A stretch of 64,000 nucleotides of DNA from Pseudomonas fluorescens (GCF_902497785.1 NZ_CABVHK010000022.1:1-64000), one strand, 5' to 3'; positions 17,127 through 26,160 are shown, counted from the first letter of the stretch. Program-made: numbers and translations. The notes: generated by a model not told the origin, from the letters alone.

Positions 17127-17861
17127 ATGCATAACCCCTGCGCCATCGTCCCCGTCTACAACCACGAAACCGCCATCACCACGGTGGTCGACGCGCTGAG
17201 CGCCTGCGGCCTGCCGTGCATTCTGGTGGACGACGCCAGCGATCAACCCTGCGCGGCAGTGCTCGATCAACTGGCCCGACGCGAGAGGGTGTACCTGCTC
17301 CGTCTCACCGCCAATCAAGGCAAGGGCGCTGCGGTCATGACCGGTCTGCGCGAAGCGTCCCGCCTGGGTTTCAGCCATGCATTGCAGGTAGACGCCGACG
17401 GCCAGCACGACCTGCAAGACGTCGCCACCTTCATTGAGCACTCGCGCCTTCATCCGCACGCGGTGATCTGCGGCTATCCGCAATACGACGCCAGCGTGCC
17501 GAAAGGTCGCCTGTACGCTCGCTACCTGACCCACGTGATGGTCTGGATCAACACCTTGTCGTTGCAGATTCGCGACTCGATGTGCGGGTTCCGCGTCTAT
17601 CCGCTGCCACCGACCCTGACCCTGATCGACTCGGCGAAAATCGGCAAGCGCATGGACTTCGACTCCGACATTCTGGTGCGCCTGGCCTGGCGCAATCTGC
17701 CGATGCAATGGCTGCCGACCAAGGTGCATTACCCGCTGGATGGCGTCTCACATTTCCGCATGTTCCACGACAACGTACTGATTTCGAGCATGCACACGCG
17801 GCTGTTCTTCGGCATGTTGCTACGGGCCCCGGCCATCCTCTGGCGACGGTGGCGCGCATGA
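17127..17861 (+). CDS. Family 2 glycosyltransferase
   Basis: A 244-residue GT-A fold glycosyltransferase: the N-terminal AIVPVYNHE nucleotide site, the LVDDAS strand, and the metal-binding VDADGQHD motif. It lacks long C-terminal membrane segments, so it acts in the cytoplasm or at the membrane surface. In the aryl polyene context it may add a sugar or polar head to the pigment's lipid anchor (inferred). The ATG at 17127 was chosen; an upstream GTG at 17115 would add four residues. The stop overlaps the next start (ATGA). Confidence 0.87.
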   Translation: MHNPCAIVPVYNHETAITTVVDALSACGLPCILVDDASDQPCAAVLDQLARRERVYLLRLTANQGKGAAVMTGLREASRLGFSHALQVDADGQHDLQDVATFIEHSRLHPHAVICGYPQYDASVPKGRLYARYLTHVMVWINTLSLQIRDSMCGFRVYPLPPTLTLIDSAKIGKRMDFDSDILVRLAWRNLPMQWLPTKVHYPLDGVSHFRMFHDNVLISSMHTRLFFGMLLRAPAILWRRWRA

Positions 17862-18805
17862 GCGACAACGCAGACAAACAACATTGGGCCGACCGTCAGG
17901 AGCGCGGCAGTTTCTGGCTGATGAAGCTCACCGCCTTCGGCGCCAGAGTCCTCGGTCGGCGGCTGTTGAGCCCTTTGCTGTACGGCATTGTTTTGTACTT
18001 CTTCCTGTTCGGTCGCAGCGCCCGCCGCAGCGCCTGGCAATACCAGCAACGCCTCGCCGACTGGAGCGCTCGGGACGACCTGCGCCCGAGCCAGTGGCGG
18101 GTGTTCGGCCAGTTCATGGCGTTCGCCGATTCAATGCTCGACAAGCTCGACGTGTGGAACGGCAAGCTGAGCATCGAGCAGATCGAAATCATCGACCCGG
18201 CGCTGCTGCGCACGCAACTTCGCGGGACTCGCGGGCAGTTGCTGGTGGGCGCGCACCTGGGCAATCTCGAAGTCTGCCGGGCGCTCGCGGAAATCGGCGA
18301 AAAAGTCACGATGAACGTGCTGGTGCACACCAAGCACGCCGAGCAGTTCAACCGATTGCTCGGTGAAGCCGGGGCGACCAATCTGCGCTTGATACAGGTC
18401 AGCGAACTTGACCCAGTGATCATGCTGCAACTTCACGAGCGCCTGGAGCGCGGCGAGTGGCTGGCGATTGCCGGCGACCGCGTGCCGTTGCATGGCGGGC
18501 GCAGCGTGACCGTGGACTTCATCGGCCATCCGGCGAAATTCCCGCAAGGGCCGTGGCTGCTGGCGGGTTTGCTGAAATGCCCGGTCAACCTGCTTCTGTG
18601 CCTGAAACAGCCCGAAGGGCACTATCGACTGACGCTCGAGCCTTTCGCTGATGCGATCACCTGGAAACGCAGCGACCGCGAACAGGTCATTCATCAGTGG
18701 GCGACCCGCTACGCCGAACGCCTGGGTCACTATTGCCTCGAAGCGCCTCAACAATGGTTCAACTTTTACCCTTTCTGGAAGACCGATGACGACGCCAACG
18801 CTTGA
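17858..18805 (+). CDS. LpxL/HtrB-type lysophospholipid acyltransferase
   Basis: A 315-residue acyltransferase of the lipid A biosynthesis family. An N-terminal membrane anchor (LLSPLLYGIVLYFFLFG) precedes the GAHLGNLEVCRAL motif (HX4E catalytic dyad) and the GDRVPLHGG block. In this operon it probably transfers an acyl or polyene chain to a lipid-like acceptor rather than to lipid A; this is inference from context. Its end overlaps the ammonia-lyase start by 20 bases. Confidence 0.85.
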   Translation: MSDNADKQHWADRQERGSFWLMKLTAFGARVLGRRLLSPLLYGIVLYFFLFGRSARRSAWQYQQRLADWSARDDLRPSQWRVFGQFMAFADSMLDKLDVWNGKLSIEQIEIIDPALLRTQLRGTRGQLLVGAHLGNLEVCRALAEIGEKVTMNVLVHTKHAEQFNRLLGEAGATNLRLIQVSELDPVIMLQLHERLERGEWLAIAGDRVPLHGGRSVTVDFIGHPAKFPQGPWLLAGLLKCPVNLLLCLKQPEGHYRLTLEPFADAITWKRSDREQVIHQWATRYAERLGHYCLEAPQQWFNFYPFWKTDDDANA

Positions 18806-20330
18806 GCCGGTAACCTTCGGCGAACTCCCTTTGCGCATCGAAGACGTACTGGCCCTGGCCAACCGTCAGGCGCCAACGCAGCTGCAAGGCGACCCCGCGT
18901 ACCGCGAGCGCATCGCCAAAGGCGCACGGTTCCTCGATTCCCTGCTGGACAAGGAAGGCGTGATCTACGGCGTGACCACCGGTTACGGTGATTCCTGCGT
19001 GGTCGCGGTGCCCCTGCATCACGTCGAGGCACTGCCGCGTCATCTGTACACGTTCCACGGCTGCGGCCTGGGCAAACTGCTCGACGCGCAGGCGACCCGC
19101 GCGGTACTCGCGGCGCGTTTACAGTCGCTGTGCCACGGCGTGTCCGGGGTGCGCGTGGAGCTGCTGGAGCGCCTGCAAGCGTTCCTCGAACACGACATCC
19201 TGCCGCTGATTCCGGAGGAAGGTTCGGTGGGCGCCAGCGGTGACCTGACGCCGCTGTCGTATGTCGCCGCGACCCTGTCAGGCGAGCGTGAAGTGATGTT
19301 CCGAGGCGAACGCCGCCAGGCCGCCGACGTGCACCGTGAACTGGGTTGGCAACCGCTGGTGTTGCGCCCGAAAGAAGCACTGGCACTGATGAACGGCACC
19401 GCCGTGATGACCGGCCTCGCGTGCCTGGCCTATGCTCGCGCCGATTACCTGCTGCAACTGGCCACGCGCATTACCGCGTTGAATGTGGTCGCGTTGCAGG
19501 GCAACCCGGAACACTTCGACGAGCGCCTGTTCGCCGCCAAACCGCATCCGGGGCAGATGCAAGTGGCCGCATGGCTGCGCAAGGATCTGGCGATCGACGC
19601 GCCGACCGCGCCGCTGCATCGCCTGCAAGACCGCTATTCCCTGCGCTGCGCGCCGCACGTGCTCGGCGTATTGGCCGACAGCCTCAACTGGCTGCGCTCG
19701 TTTATCGAGATCGAACTGAACAGCGCCAACGACAACCCGATCATCGACGCCGAAGCCGAGCGTGTGCTGCACGGCGGGCACTTCTACGGCGGCCACATCG
19801 CGTTCGCCATGGACAGCCTGAAAAACCTCGTGGCCAATGTCGCCGACCTGCTCGACCGTCAGCTCGCCCTGCTGGTGGACGAGCGTTACAACCATGGCTT
19901 GCCGAGTAATCTGTCCGGCGCCACGGCGGATCGGGCGATGCTCAACCACGGCTTCAAGGCCGTGCAGATCGGCACCAGCGCCTGGACCGCCGAAGCGCTG
20001 AAAAACACCATGCCCGCCAGTGTGTTTTCGCGCTCCACCGAATGCCACAACCAGGACAAAGTGAGCATGGGCACCATCGCCGCCCGCGATGCGATCCGCG
20101 TGCTGGAGCTGACCGAACAGGTCGCCGCCGCCACCCTCCTCGCCGCCAATCAAGGCGTGTGGCTGCGCGGCAAAGCTGAAGACGCCCGCCCGTTGCCGCC
20201 GGCCCTCGCGGCCATGCACGAAGCGCTGGCCAAGGACTTCCCGCCGGTCATTGAAGACCGCGCACTGGAAGGTGAATTGCGCCTGTGCCTGCAACGGATT
20301 GCCGAGCAACACTGGAGGCTGCATGCGTAG
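18786..20330 (+). CDS. Aromatic amino-acid ammonia-lyase (HAL/PAL/TAL family)
   Basis: A 514-residue lyase with the self-processing Ala150-Ser151-Gly152 triad (SVGASGDLTPLS) that forms the MIO electrophile. It also has the catalytic Tyr loop YGVTTGYGDS at 61-70 and the NSANDNPI block. It should deaminate an aromatic amino acid to an aryl acrylate. In a polyene cluster that product, cinnamate, p-coumarate or urocanate-like, would prime chain synthesis. The usual selectivity pair (Ser-His in HAL, His-Leu in TAL, Phe-Leu in PAL) reads Phe90-His91 here, so the substrate is open. The ATG at 18786 lies inside the end of the previous gene. It is unlikely to be the catabolic hutH, because no hut genes are nearby. 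Confidence 0.88.
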   Translation: MTTPTLEPVTFGELPLRIEDVLALANRQAPTQLQGDPAYRERIAKGARFLDSLLDKEGVIYGVTTGYGDSCVVAVPLHHVEALPRHLYTFHGCGLGKLLDAQATRAVLAARLQSLCHGVSGVRVELLERLQAFLEHDILPLIPEEGSVGASGDLTPLSYVAATLSGEREVMFRGERRQAADVHRELGWQPLVLRPKEALALMNGTAVMTGLACLAYARADYLLQLATRITALNVVALQGNPEHFDERLFAAKPHPGQMQVAAWLRKDLAIDAPTAPLHRLQDRYSLRCAPHVLGVLADSLNWLRSFIEIELNSANDNPIIDAEAERVLHGGHFYGGHIAFAMDSLKNLVANVADLLDRQLALLVDERYNHGLPSNLSGATADRAMLNHGFKAVQIGTSAWTAEALKNTMPASVFSRSTECHNQDKVSMGTIAARDAIRVLELTEQVAAATLLAANQGVWLRGKAEDARPLPPALAAMHEALAKDFPPVIEDRALEGELRLCLQRIAEQHWRLHA

Positions 20331-20748
20331 CCAGGGCGTGCTTCACACCGATACGGAAATCCTCGTGCCGTTTTTCGACGTCGACACCATGAACGTCGTC
20401 TGGCACGGCCATTACGTCAAATACCTGGAAATCGCCCGCTGCGCGCTGCTGGACAAGATCGGCCACAACTACAGCGCCATGGTCGAATCGGGTTACGCCT
20501 GGCCGGTGATCGATCTGCAACTGAGGTACGTGCGCGGTGCGGTGTTCGGCCAGAAGCTTAACGTGCGGGCCAATCTGGTGGAGTGGGAGAACCGTCTGAA
20601 GATCAATTACCTGATCAGCGACCTGCAGACCGGTGAGCGCTTGACCCGTGCCAGTTCGGTGCAGGTGGCGGTCGACATGAGCAGCCGTGAGATGCAGTTG
20701 GCTTCGCCCAAAGTCTTTACCGACGCCGTCGAGAGGGCCCTGCCATGA
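20323..20748 (+). CDS. Hotdog thioesterase (4-hydroxybenzoyl-CoA thioesterase type)
   Basis: A 141-residue single-domain hotdog protein. FDVDTMNVVWHGHYVKYLEIAR matches the YbgC/4HBT active-site pattern, with an Asp and the HGHY block. It probably hydrolyses the finished or stalled aryl polyene thioester from the ACP or CoA. The start at 20323 sits behind TGGAGG inside the ammonia-lyase end. The stop overlaps the LolA-like gene start. Confidence 0.85.
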   Translation: MRSQGVLHTDTEILVPFFDVDTMNVVWHGHYVKYLEIARCALLDKIGHNYSAMVESGYAWPVIDLQLRYVRGAVFGQKLNVRANLVEWENRLKINYLISDLQTGERLTRASSVQVAVDMSSREMQLASPKVFTDAVERALP

Positions 20749-21449
20749 TGTTCTGTTACCCCCGCTCCCCTGTAGGAGCGAGCTTGCTCGCGAAAAACGT
20801 CCGGGCACCGCGCTCATTCAGGCAGCACGCGTTATCGTTGACGTACATCGCGAGCAAGCTCGCTCCTACAGTGTTGTGCGTGTTGCTGGCCGTTCCAGGC
20901 CTGGCCAATGCCTTCGATCTGCAACAGCTCAGCGACCAACTGGCCAAACCCGATGTGATCCACGGCAATTTCATCCAGGAAAAACACCTGCGCGCCCTGC
21001 CCCAGCCGCTGACCAGCAAGGGCACTTTCGTCCTCGCGAAAAACCACGGTCTGCTGTGGTTGCTGAAAACCCCGCTGCAACAGGATTACCGCATCACCGC
21101 CAAAGGCATCGCGCGGCGTGACGCCGCTGGTTGGCAGATGCTGCCGGGCAAGAGCGCCGGCGCTGAGCAAAACCGCTTGTTCCTCGCCGTGCTGCAAGGT
21201 GACAGCAGCGGCCTGCAACGGGACTTCGAGCTTTCCCTGAGCGGTGACGCACAGCACTGGGAGCTGACCCTGACGCCGCGCTCGCTGCTGCTCAAGCAGG
21301 TGTTCAATCAGATCAACATCACCGGCGGCGAACTGGTCAATAGCATCGAGCTGCTGGAAACCCAAGGTGACAGCACTTTCCTGCGCATGCCGGACAGCAC
21401 CAGCGGCCAACCGTTGAGCGACGCGGAGCAACATGACTTTGCCGAGTGA
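20745..21449 (+). CDS. LolA-like outer-membrane carrier protein of the pigment cluster
   Basis: A 234-residue frame. From about residue 45 it looks like a LolA-type periplasmic carrier (FDLQQLSDQLAKPDVIHGNFIQEK, then KNHGLLWLLKTPLQQDYRIT). Such proteins accompany MMPL exporters in aryl polyene clusters and may ferry the hydrophobic product across the periplasm. The N-terminus is abnormal: residues of about 9-42 (PVGASLLAK to IASKLAPT) are encoded by a REP doublet. The hydrophobic signal core VLCVLLAVPGLANA is therefore pushed about 40 residues from the start. With the REP removed, MMFCYPR plus the core would be a normal signal peptide. An internal GTG start just before the core is possible but would give a very short n-region. 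Confidence 0.75.
   Translation: MMFCYPRSPVGASLLAKNVRAPRSFRQHALSLTYIASKLAPTVLCVLLAVPGLANAFDLQQLSDQLAKPDVIHGNFIQEKHLRALPQPLTSKGTFVLAKNHGLLWLLKTPLQQDYRITAKGIARRDAAGWQMLPGKSAGAEQNRLFLAVLQGDSSGLQRDFELSLSGDAQHWELTLTPRSLLLKQVFNQINITGGELVNSIELLETQGDSTFLRMPDSTSGQPLSDAEQHDFAE
20771..20870. repeat. REP doublet inside the LolA-like coding sequence
   Basis: TGTAGGAGCGAGCTTGCTCG and its complement, about 100 bases end to end, sit inside the reading frame without creating a stop. The doublet interrupts the signal-peptide coding region. Confidence 0.9.
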
Positions 21450-23772
21450 ACGCACGCTTCCACGGCTGTTTCTGATCCTGCTGCTGGCGGTGCTCGCGCT
21501 CGCCGGTTGGCAATGGCGTGACGGCGCGCCGCTGTCAGCCAATTTGATGGAACTGGTGCCGGGTACGGCGCCGGACGCGCTGGAACTGCGCGCCGAGCAA
21601 CGCATGCAGGAACCGCTGAACCGCGAAATGCTGGTGCTGGTCGGTCACACCGATCGCCAGCAAGCCGTGGCCACCGCGCAGAAACTCGGCGAGCAATGGC
21701 AGGCCAGCGGCTTGTTTGAAAAGGTCCAGTGGACCCTGCAAGCCGACTTGCCGGCGTTGCGCACGCAATTGATGCAAGGCCGGCTGGCGATGCTCTCGGC
21801 GATGGATCGGCAGCAATTGATCGAACACCCTGACGCCTTCATTCAGCAGCGGGTGCAGACACTCTTCGACCCATTCACCGGTTTCAGTCTGGTGCCGAGT
21901 CAGGATGACTGGCTGGGCCTGACCGGGCGCATCCAGAACAGCCAGCCGCAACACGGCGCCGTGCAACTGGACATCGGCAGCGGTGCGCTGGTCGCCGATG
22001 CCGACGGCAAAAGCTGGGTGTTGCTGCGCGCGCGCACCACCGGCAATGCCTTTGACATGAACCTGCCGCTGCAAGTGGCAGACCTGCTCAAACACAGTCG
22101 CGAGGACGCGGCCCGTGACAACGTGCAACTGCTGGCCGCCAGCGGCTTGCTCTACGCCGCCGCCGGCCAACAGCAAGCGACCCGGGAAATGACCTGGGTC
22201 GGTGGCGGCGCCACCGTCGGCATTCTGTTACTGCTGTTGCTGGCGTTCCGCCGTTGGCGCGTATTGCTGGCGTTTGTTCCGGTGCTGGTGGGCATGTTGT
22301 TCGGTGCAGTGGCGTGCGTGGCGCTGTTCGGTCATATGCATGTAATGACGCTGGTGCTCGGTTCCAGCCTGATCGGCGTTGCGGTCGATTATCCACTGCA
22401 CTACTTGTCCAAAAGCTGGAGCCTGAAACCCTGGCACAGTTGGCCGGCGCTGCGCCTGACGTTGCCGGGGCTGACGCTGAGCCTGATCACCAGTTGCATC
22501 GGTTACCTCGCATTGGCCTGGACCCCGTTCCCGGCCCTGACCCAGATCGCCGTGTTTTCCGCTGCCGGGCTGGTCGGCGCTTACCTGTCGGCGGTGTGCC
22601 TGTTGCCAGCGTTGCTCAAAGGTGCGGATTTGCGCCCGGCGCAATGGCCGCTGCGGGTGTCGGAATACTTGCTCGATTGCCGCGAAGCGCTGCTCAAAGT
22701 CGCCAAAACGCCGGTGCTGCTGGCCTTGCTGATCGCTTTCTGCGTCGCTGGTCTGCTGCAACTGGAGAGTAAAAACGATATCCGCCAATGGGTCGGCGCG
22801 CCGCAGCAATTGACGGACGAAGCCCAGACCATTGCGCGCATCACCGGCTATCAACCCACCAGCCAGTTTTTCCTGGTGCGGGCGGCCAATCAGCAAGAAT
22901 TGCTCGAACGCCAGACCGCGTTGAGCGAGCGTCTGGATCAGTTGGTCAATCTGGAAAAACTCCAGGGCTATCTATCGCTCAGTCAATTGGTCAGCCAGCC
23001 CGGCGAACAGCGACAAGTGCGCGACGCACTGAGCAAGTTGCCGTCGTTCTGGCAACCGCTGCTCGACCTCGGGGTGCCGGTCGAGGCGCTGCAAACCGAG
23101 TTGGCGACGTTGCAGGCGTTGCCCGTCGCAGACATCGACGCGGCGCTGGCCGGGCCGCTGGCCGAACCCTATCGCACCTTGTGGCTGGGCCCGACCGATG
23201 ACGGCGTGGCAGCGATGGTCAGCCTGCAAGGCCTGAATAACCCGGCGCTGCTGCGGGTGCAGGCGCTGGATTTGCCCGGTGTGCAACTGGTGGATCGTCT
23301 GGGCGAATTGAACAACGTATTTGCCCAGACGCAAATCAGCGCGGCTGAATTGAAACTCGCCTCCTGCGTGCTGATCGTGTTGGTGCTGATCCTGCCGTTC
23401 GGCCTCGGCGGCGCGCTGCGCATCGTTGCCCTGCCGCTGCTGGCGGCGCTGTGCAGTCTCGCCAGCCTTGGCTGGCTCGGGCAGCCGCTGACGCTGTTCA
23501 GCCTGTTCGGCCTGCTGCTGGTGACGGCGATCAGCGTCGATTACGCGATCCTCATGCGCGAACAGGTCGGCGGCGCCGCTGTGAGCCTGCTGGGCACCTT
23601 GCTCGCGGCGTTGACCACTTGGTTGTCGTTCGGTTTGCTGGCGGTGTCCAGCACCCCGGCCGTTAGCAACTTCGGACTGTCGGTGAGTCTGGGGTTGGCG
23701 TTCAGCTTCTTGCTGGCGCCCTGGGCCGGACGTCAGGTGCATGCGACCACGGTCGCGGAGTCGGCAGCGTGA
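21433..23772 (+). CDS. MMPL/RND-type exporter
   Basis: A 779-residue inner-membrane protein with the duplicated MMPL layout: one N-terminal segment, a periplasmic loop, about five segments at roughly 250-400, a second periplasmic loop at roughly 450-630, and a final five-segment bundle. Acidic membrane residues characteristic of proton relay are seen in the SLIGVAVDYPLHYL and LVTAISVDYAILM helices. It is the likely proton-driven exporter of the aryl polyene or its lipid conjugate, working with the LolA-like protein. It overlaps the LolA-like gene by 17 bases and the next gene by one base (TGATG). Confidence 0.88.
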   Translation: MTLPSERTLPRLFLILLLAVLALAGWQWRDGAPLSANLMELVPGTAPDALELRAEQRMQEPLNREMLVLVGHTDRQQAVATAQKLGEQWQASGLFEKVQWTLQADLPALRTQLMQGRLAMLSAMDRQQLIEHPDAFIQQRVQTLFDPFTGFSLVPSQDDWLGLTGRIQNSQPQHGAVQLDIGSGALVADADGKSWVLLRARTTGNAFDMNLPLQVADLLKHSREDAARDNVQLLAASGLLYAAAGQQQATREMTWVGGGATVGILLLLLLAFRRWRVLLAFVPVLVGMLFGAVACVALFGHMHVMTLVLGSSLIGVAVDYPLHYLSKSWSLKPWHSWPALRLTLPGLTLSLITSCIGYLALAWTPFPALTQIAVFSAAGLVGAYLSAVCLLPALLKGADLRPAQWPLRVSEYLLDCREALLKVAKTPVLLALLIAFCVAGLLQLESKNDIRQWVGAPQQLTDEAQTIARITGYQPTSQFFLVRAANQQELLERQTALSERLDQLVNLEKLQGYLSLSQLVSQPGEQRQVRDALSKLPSFWQPLLDLGVPVEALQTELATLQALPVADIDAALAGPLAEPYRTLWLGPTDDGVAAMVSLQGLNNPALLRVQALDLPGVQLVDRLGELNNVFAQTQISAAELKLASCVLIVLVLILPFGLGGALRIVALPLLAALCSLASLGWLGQPLTLFSLFGLLLVTAISVDYAILMREQVGGAAVSLLGTLLAALTTWLSFGLLAVSSTPAVSNFGLSVSLGLAFSFLLAPWAGRQVHATTVAESAA

Positions 23773-24926
23773 TGATCGTGCTGTTCTGGGCGATGGCCCT
23801 CGCGCTATTCGCCGTGGCCACGCGTGCCGGTCGGCACTTCGGCCTGATCCCGATCGTCAGTCAGTTACTGCTGGCCACCCTCGGACTGCCGTTGCTGATG
23901 TATTTCTGGGTCGAACCCCACTGGCAGTTGAGCGGCGCAGCGCTGGTCGCGCCGATCTGGCTGAAAAACCTCTACAGCCTGAGTTTCGCGTTGTTACTGG
24001 GCTATATCCTCAGCGACGTGATCGATCTGCGACTGGATCGCCAGAGCCTGAAAATCGCCCTGCCGAGTTTCTGCGTGCCGTTCGCCTGCGGCCTCGCCAC
24101 GGCGATCTGGTGGCTGCCGCCACAACCGTGGATCAGCTCACTGGCGGTCGGACTGCTGTTCGCCATCACCGCGATTCCGGTGTTGTACCTGTATCTGCGG
24201 CACATCGGCTACCCGACCACCGCCACCCGGCGTCTGGTGCAGACCGCGATCCTGATCGACCTGACGTGCTGGACCGTGTTCGCCATCGCCCAGGGCAGTC
24301 TGCATTTGAGCAGTCTGTTGCTGCCGTTGGCGTGCGCGTGCGTGCCCTTTGTGCTGCGGGTACTTGGCTTGCGTCAGCCACGGGTTTACAGCGGTCTGTT
24401 CTTCGCGCTGCTGGTGGTCGCCGAGCACTACAAGCTCAATGCTCTGATTGTCGGCATCGGCTACTTGTTGAGCATGGCCACCTTGAAGGCGCCGTTGGTG
24501 TTGCCAATGCCGGCGGCGTGGATGAATCGCTTGCAGACCTGGATCGCGATCCCGCTGATCCTCACGTTCGGCATCGTACAGATCAACGTCCACAGCGCCA
24601 TGGACAGCCTGGGCTGGGCGCAACTGGCCGCGCTGCTGCTATTGCCGATTGCCAGCAAACTGCTGGGCAACTGGCTGGGTCTGGGGTGGGCCGGCGCTTC
24701 GTTTGCAGGCGCCAGCCGTTGGCGCGAAAGTATTCTGCTGAACATTCGCGGCTTGAGCGAAATCGTATTTCTCAACCTGCTACTGCAACAGCAACTCATC
24801 AGCCCGGCGCTGTACTTTGCGCTGATGCTGATGGGCCTGATTGCGACACTGCTGCCGGCATTCGCCGGCATGCACCGAACCCCTCTGGCTGCCGTCCCGG
24901 CAAGGAGCCCCCATGCCAACCGTTGA
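23772..24926 (+). CDS. CPA2-type cation/proton antiporter-like membrane protein
   Basis: A 384-residue protein with about 11-12 membrane segments. Two blocks resemble CPA2 exchangers: FAITAIPVLYLYLRHIGYPT followed by ILIDLTCW, and LNIRGLSEIVFLNLLLQQQL near the C-terminus. In CPA2 transporters the first block carries the ion-binding Asn-Asp or Asp-Asp pair; here the position reads Ile163-Asp164. It is coupled to the MMPL gene on one side and the flavoprotein on the other, so it belongs to the pigment operon. It could supply or regulate ion gradients for export, or be a repurposed membrane scaffold; both are guesses. No cytoplasmic TrkA domain is present. Confidence 0.65.
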   Translation: MIVLFWAMALALFAVATRAGRHFGLIPIVSQLLLATLGLPLLMYFWVEPHWQLSGAALVAPIWLKNLYSLSFALLLGYILSDVIDLRLDRQSLKIALPSFCVPFACGLATAIWWLPPQPWISSLAVGLLFAITAIPVLYLYLRHIGYPTTATRRLVQTAILIDLTCWTVFAIAQGSLHLSSLLLPLACACVPFVLRVLGLRQPRVYSGLFFALLVVAEHYKLNALIVGIGYLLSMATLKAPLVLPMPAAWMNRLQTWIAIPLILTFGIVQINVHSAMDSLGWAQLAALLLLPIASKLLGNWLGLGWAGASFAGASRWRESILLNIRGLSEIVFLNLLLQQQLISPALYFALMLMGLIATLLPAFAGMHRTPLAAVPARSPHANR

Positions 24927-26160
24927 AATGGAACGTCGTCAGGTAGTGATCATCGGTGCCGGTCCATCGGGTGCCATCGCCGCCGCGTTGCTCAAGCGCA
25001 AGGGCCATGACGTCTTGGTGATTGAGCGTCAGCATTTCCCGCGTTTCTCCATCGGCGAAAGCCTGCTGTCGCACTGCCTGGATTTCGTCGAAGAAGCCGG
25101 CATGCTCGACGCGGTGAACGCGGCCGGTTTCCAGCTGAAAACCGGGGCCGCCTTCGCCTGGGGCGAGCACTACAGCGCTTTCGATTTCGGCGACACCTTC
25201 AGCAATGGCAAGCCGACGACCTTTCAGGTCCAGCGCGCCGATTTCGACAAACTGCTGGCCGATCAAGCGGCGCTGCAAGGTGTGGAAATCCGTTACGGCG
25301 AAGCGATCGTGAGTGTTGACATCGATCGGGCAAAGCCGTTGCTCGGCGTGCAACGCGAAGACGGCAGTGAGTACCGCATCGAAGCGGATTTCATCCTTGA
25401 TGCCAGCGGTTACGGCCGCGTCCTGCCGCGCTTGCTCGACCTTGAGGCACCGTCGAACTTTCCGGTGCGTCAGGCGGTATTCACCCACGTTGAAGACCAC
25501 ATCGATCACCCGAACTTTGACCGCACGAAAATCCTCATCACCACTCATCCGACCCAGCGCGATGTCTGGTTCTGGACCATCCCCTTCAGCGATGGCCGTT
25601 GCTCGGTGGGCGTGGTCGCGGCGGCGGAACATTTCGCCGGCCGCAGCGAGAATCTCGACGACTGCCTGCGCGGTTTCATTGCCGAGACGCCAAGCCTGTC
25701 CGGCGTGCTCGACAATGCCGTGTGGGACACGCCGGCGCGCACCATCGGCGGGTATTCGGCCAACGTCAAAACCCTGCACGGTCCAGGCTTTGCATTGCTC
25801 GGTAACGCGGCGGAATTTCTCGACCCGGTCTTTTCCTCCGGGGTGACCATCGCCATGCGTTCGGCGAGCATGGCTGCCGGGGTGCTGCACCGTCAGCTGG
25901 AAGGCGAAAGCGTCGACTGGCAAACCGAGTTCGCCGCACCGCTCAAGCGCGGCGTCGACACCTTCCGTTGCTATGTCGAAGGCTGGTACGCCGGGACTTT
26001 CCAGGACGTGATCTATTACGAGGGCGGCTCCGAGGACATCCGCCGCATGATCTGCTCGATCCTCGCCGGTTATGCCTGGGACGAACGTAATCCTTTCGTC
26101 GCCGAACCAAAACGCCGGCTGCGGATGCTCTCGGAACTCTGTGCCAGGGAGGCCACATGA
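24913..26160 (+). CDS. FAD-dependent oxidoreductase, candidate flavin halogenase
   Basis: A 415-residue flavoprotein. The N-terminal GAGPSG (15-20) is the FAD dinucleotide motif. Lys76 lies in GFQLKTGAAFAWG, a position that matches the active-site lysine block of phenolic and pyrrole flavin-dependent halogenases. Trp219-Phe-Trp-Thr-Ile-Pro224 fits the halogenase signature WxWxIP. Xanthomonadins, a related aryl polyene class, are brominated, so ring halogenation of the product is plausible. Geranylgeranyl-reductase-like enzymes share the fold, so oxidation or reduction without halogenation remains possible. The start at 24913 follows AAGGAG. The end overlaps the next gene (ATGA). Confidence 0.72.
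   Translation: MPTVEMERRQVVIIGAGPSGAIAAALLKRKGHDVLVIERQHFPRFSIGESLLSHCLDFVEEAGMLDAVNAAGFQLKTGAAFAWGEHYSAFDFGDTFSNGKPTTFQVQRADFDKLLADQAALQGVEIRYGEAIVSVDIDRAKPLLGVQREDGSEYRIEADFILDASGYGRVLPRLLDLEAPSNFPVRQAVFTHVEDHIDHPNFDRTKILITTHPTQRDVWFWTIPFSDGRCSVGVVAAAEHFAGRSENLDDCLRGFIAETPSLSGVLDNAVWDTPARTIGGYSANVKTLHGPGFALLGNAAEFLDPVFSSGVTIAMRSASMAAGVLHRQLEGESVDWQTEFAAPLKRGVDTFRCYVEGWYAGTFQDVIYYEGGSEDIRRMICSILAGYAWDERNPFVAEPKRRLRMLSELCAREAT

Noticed and set aside
18786..20330. Catabolic histidine ammonia-lyase hutH
   Set aside because: No hut genes are near, the gene is embedded in the pigment operon, and the selectivity pair is not the Ser-His of HutH.
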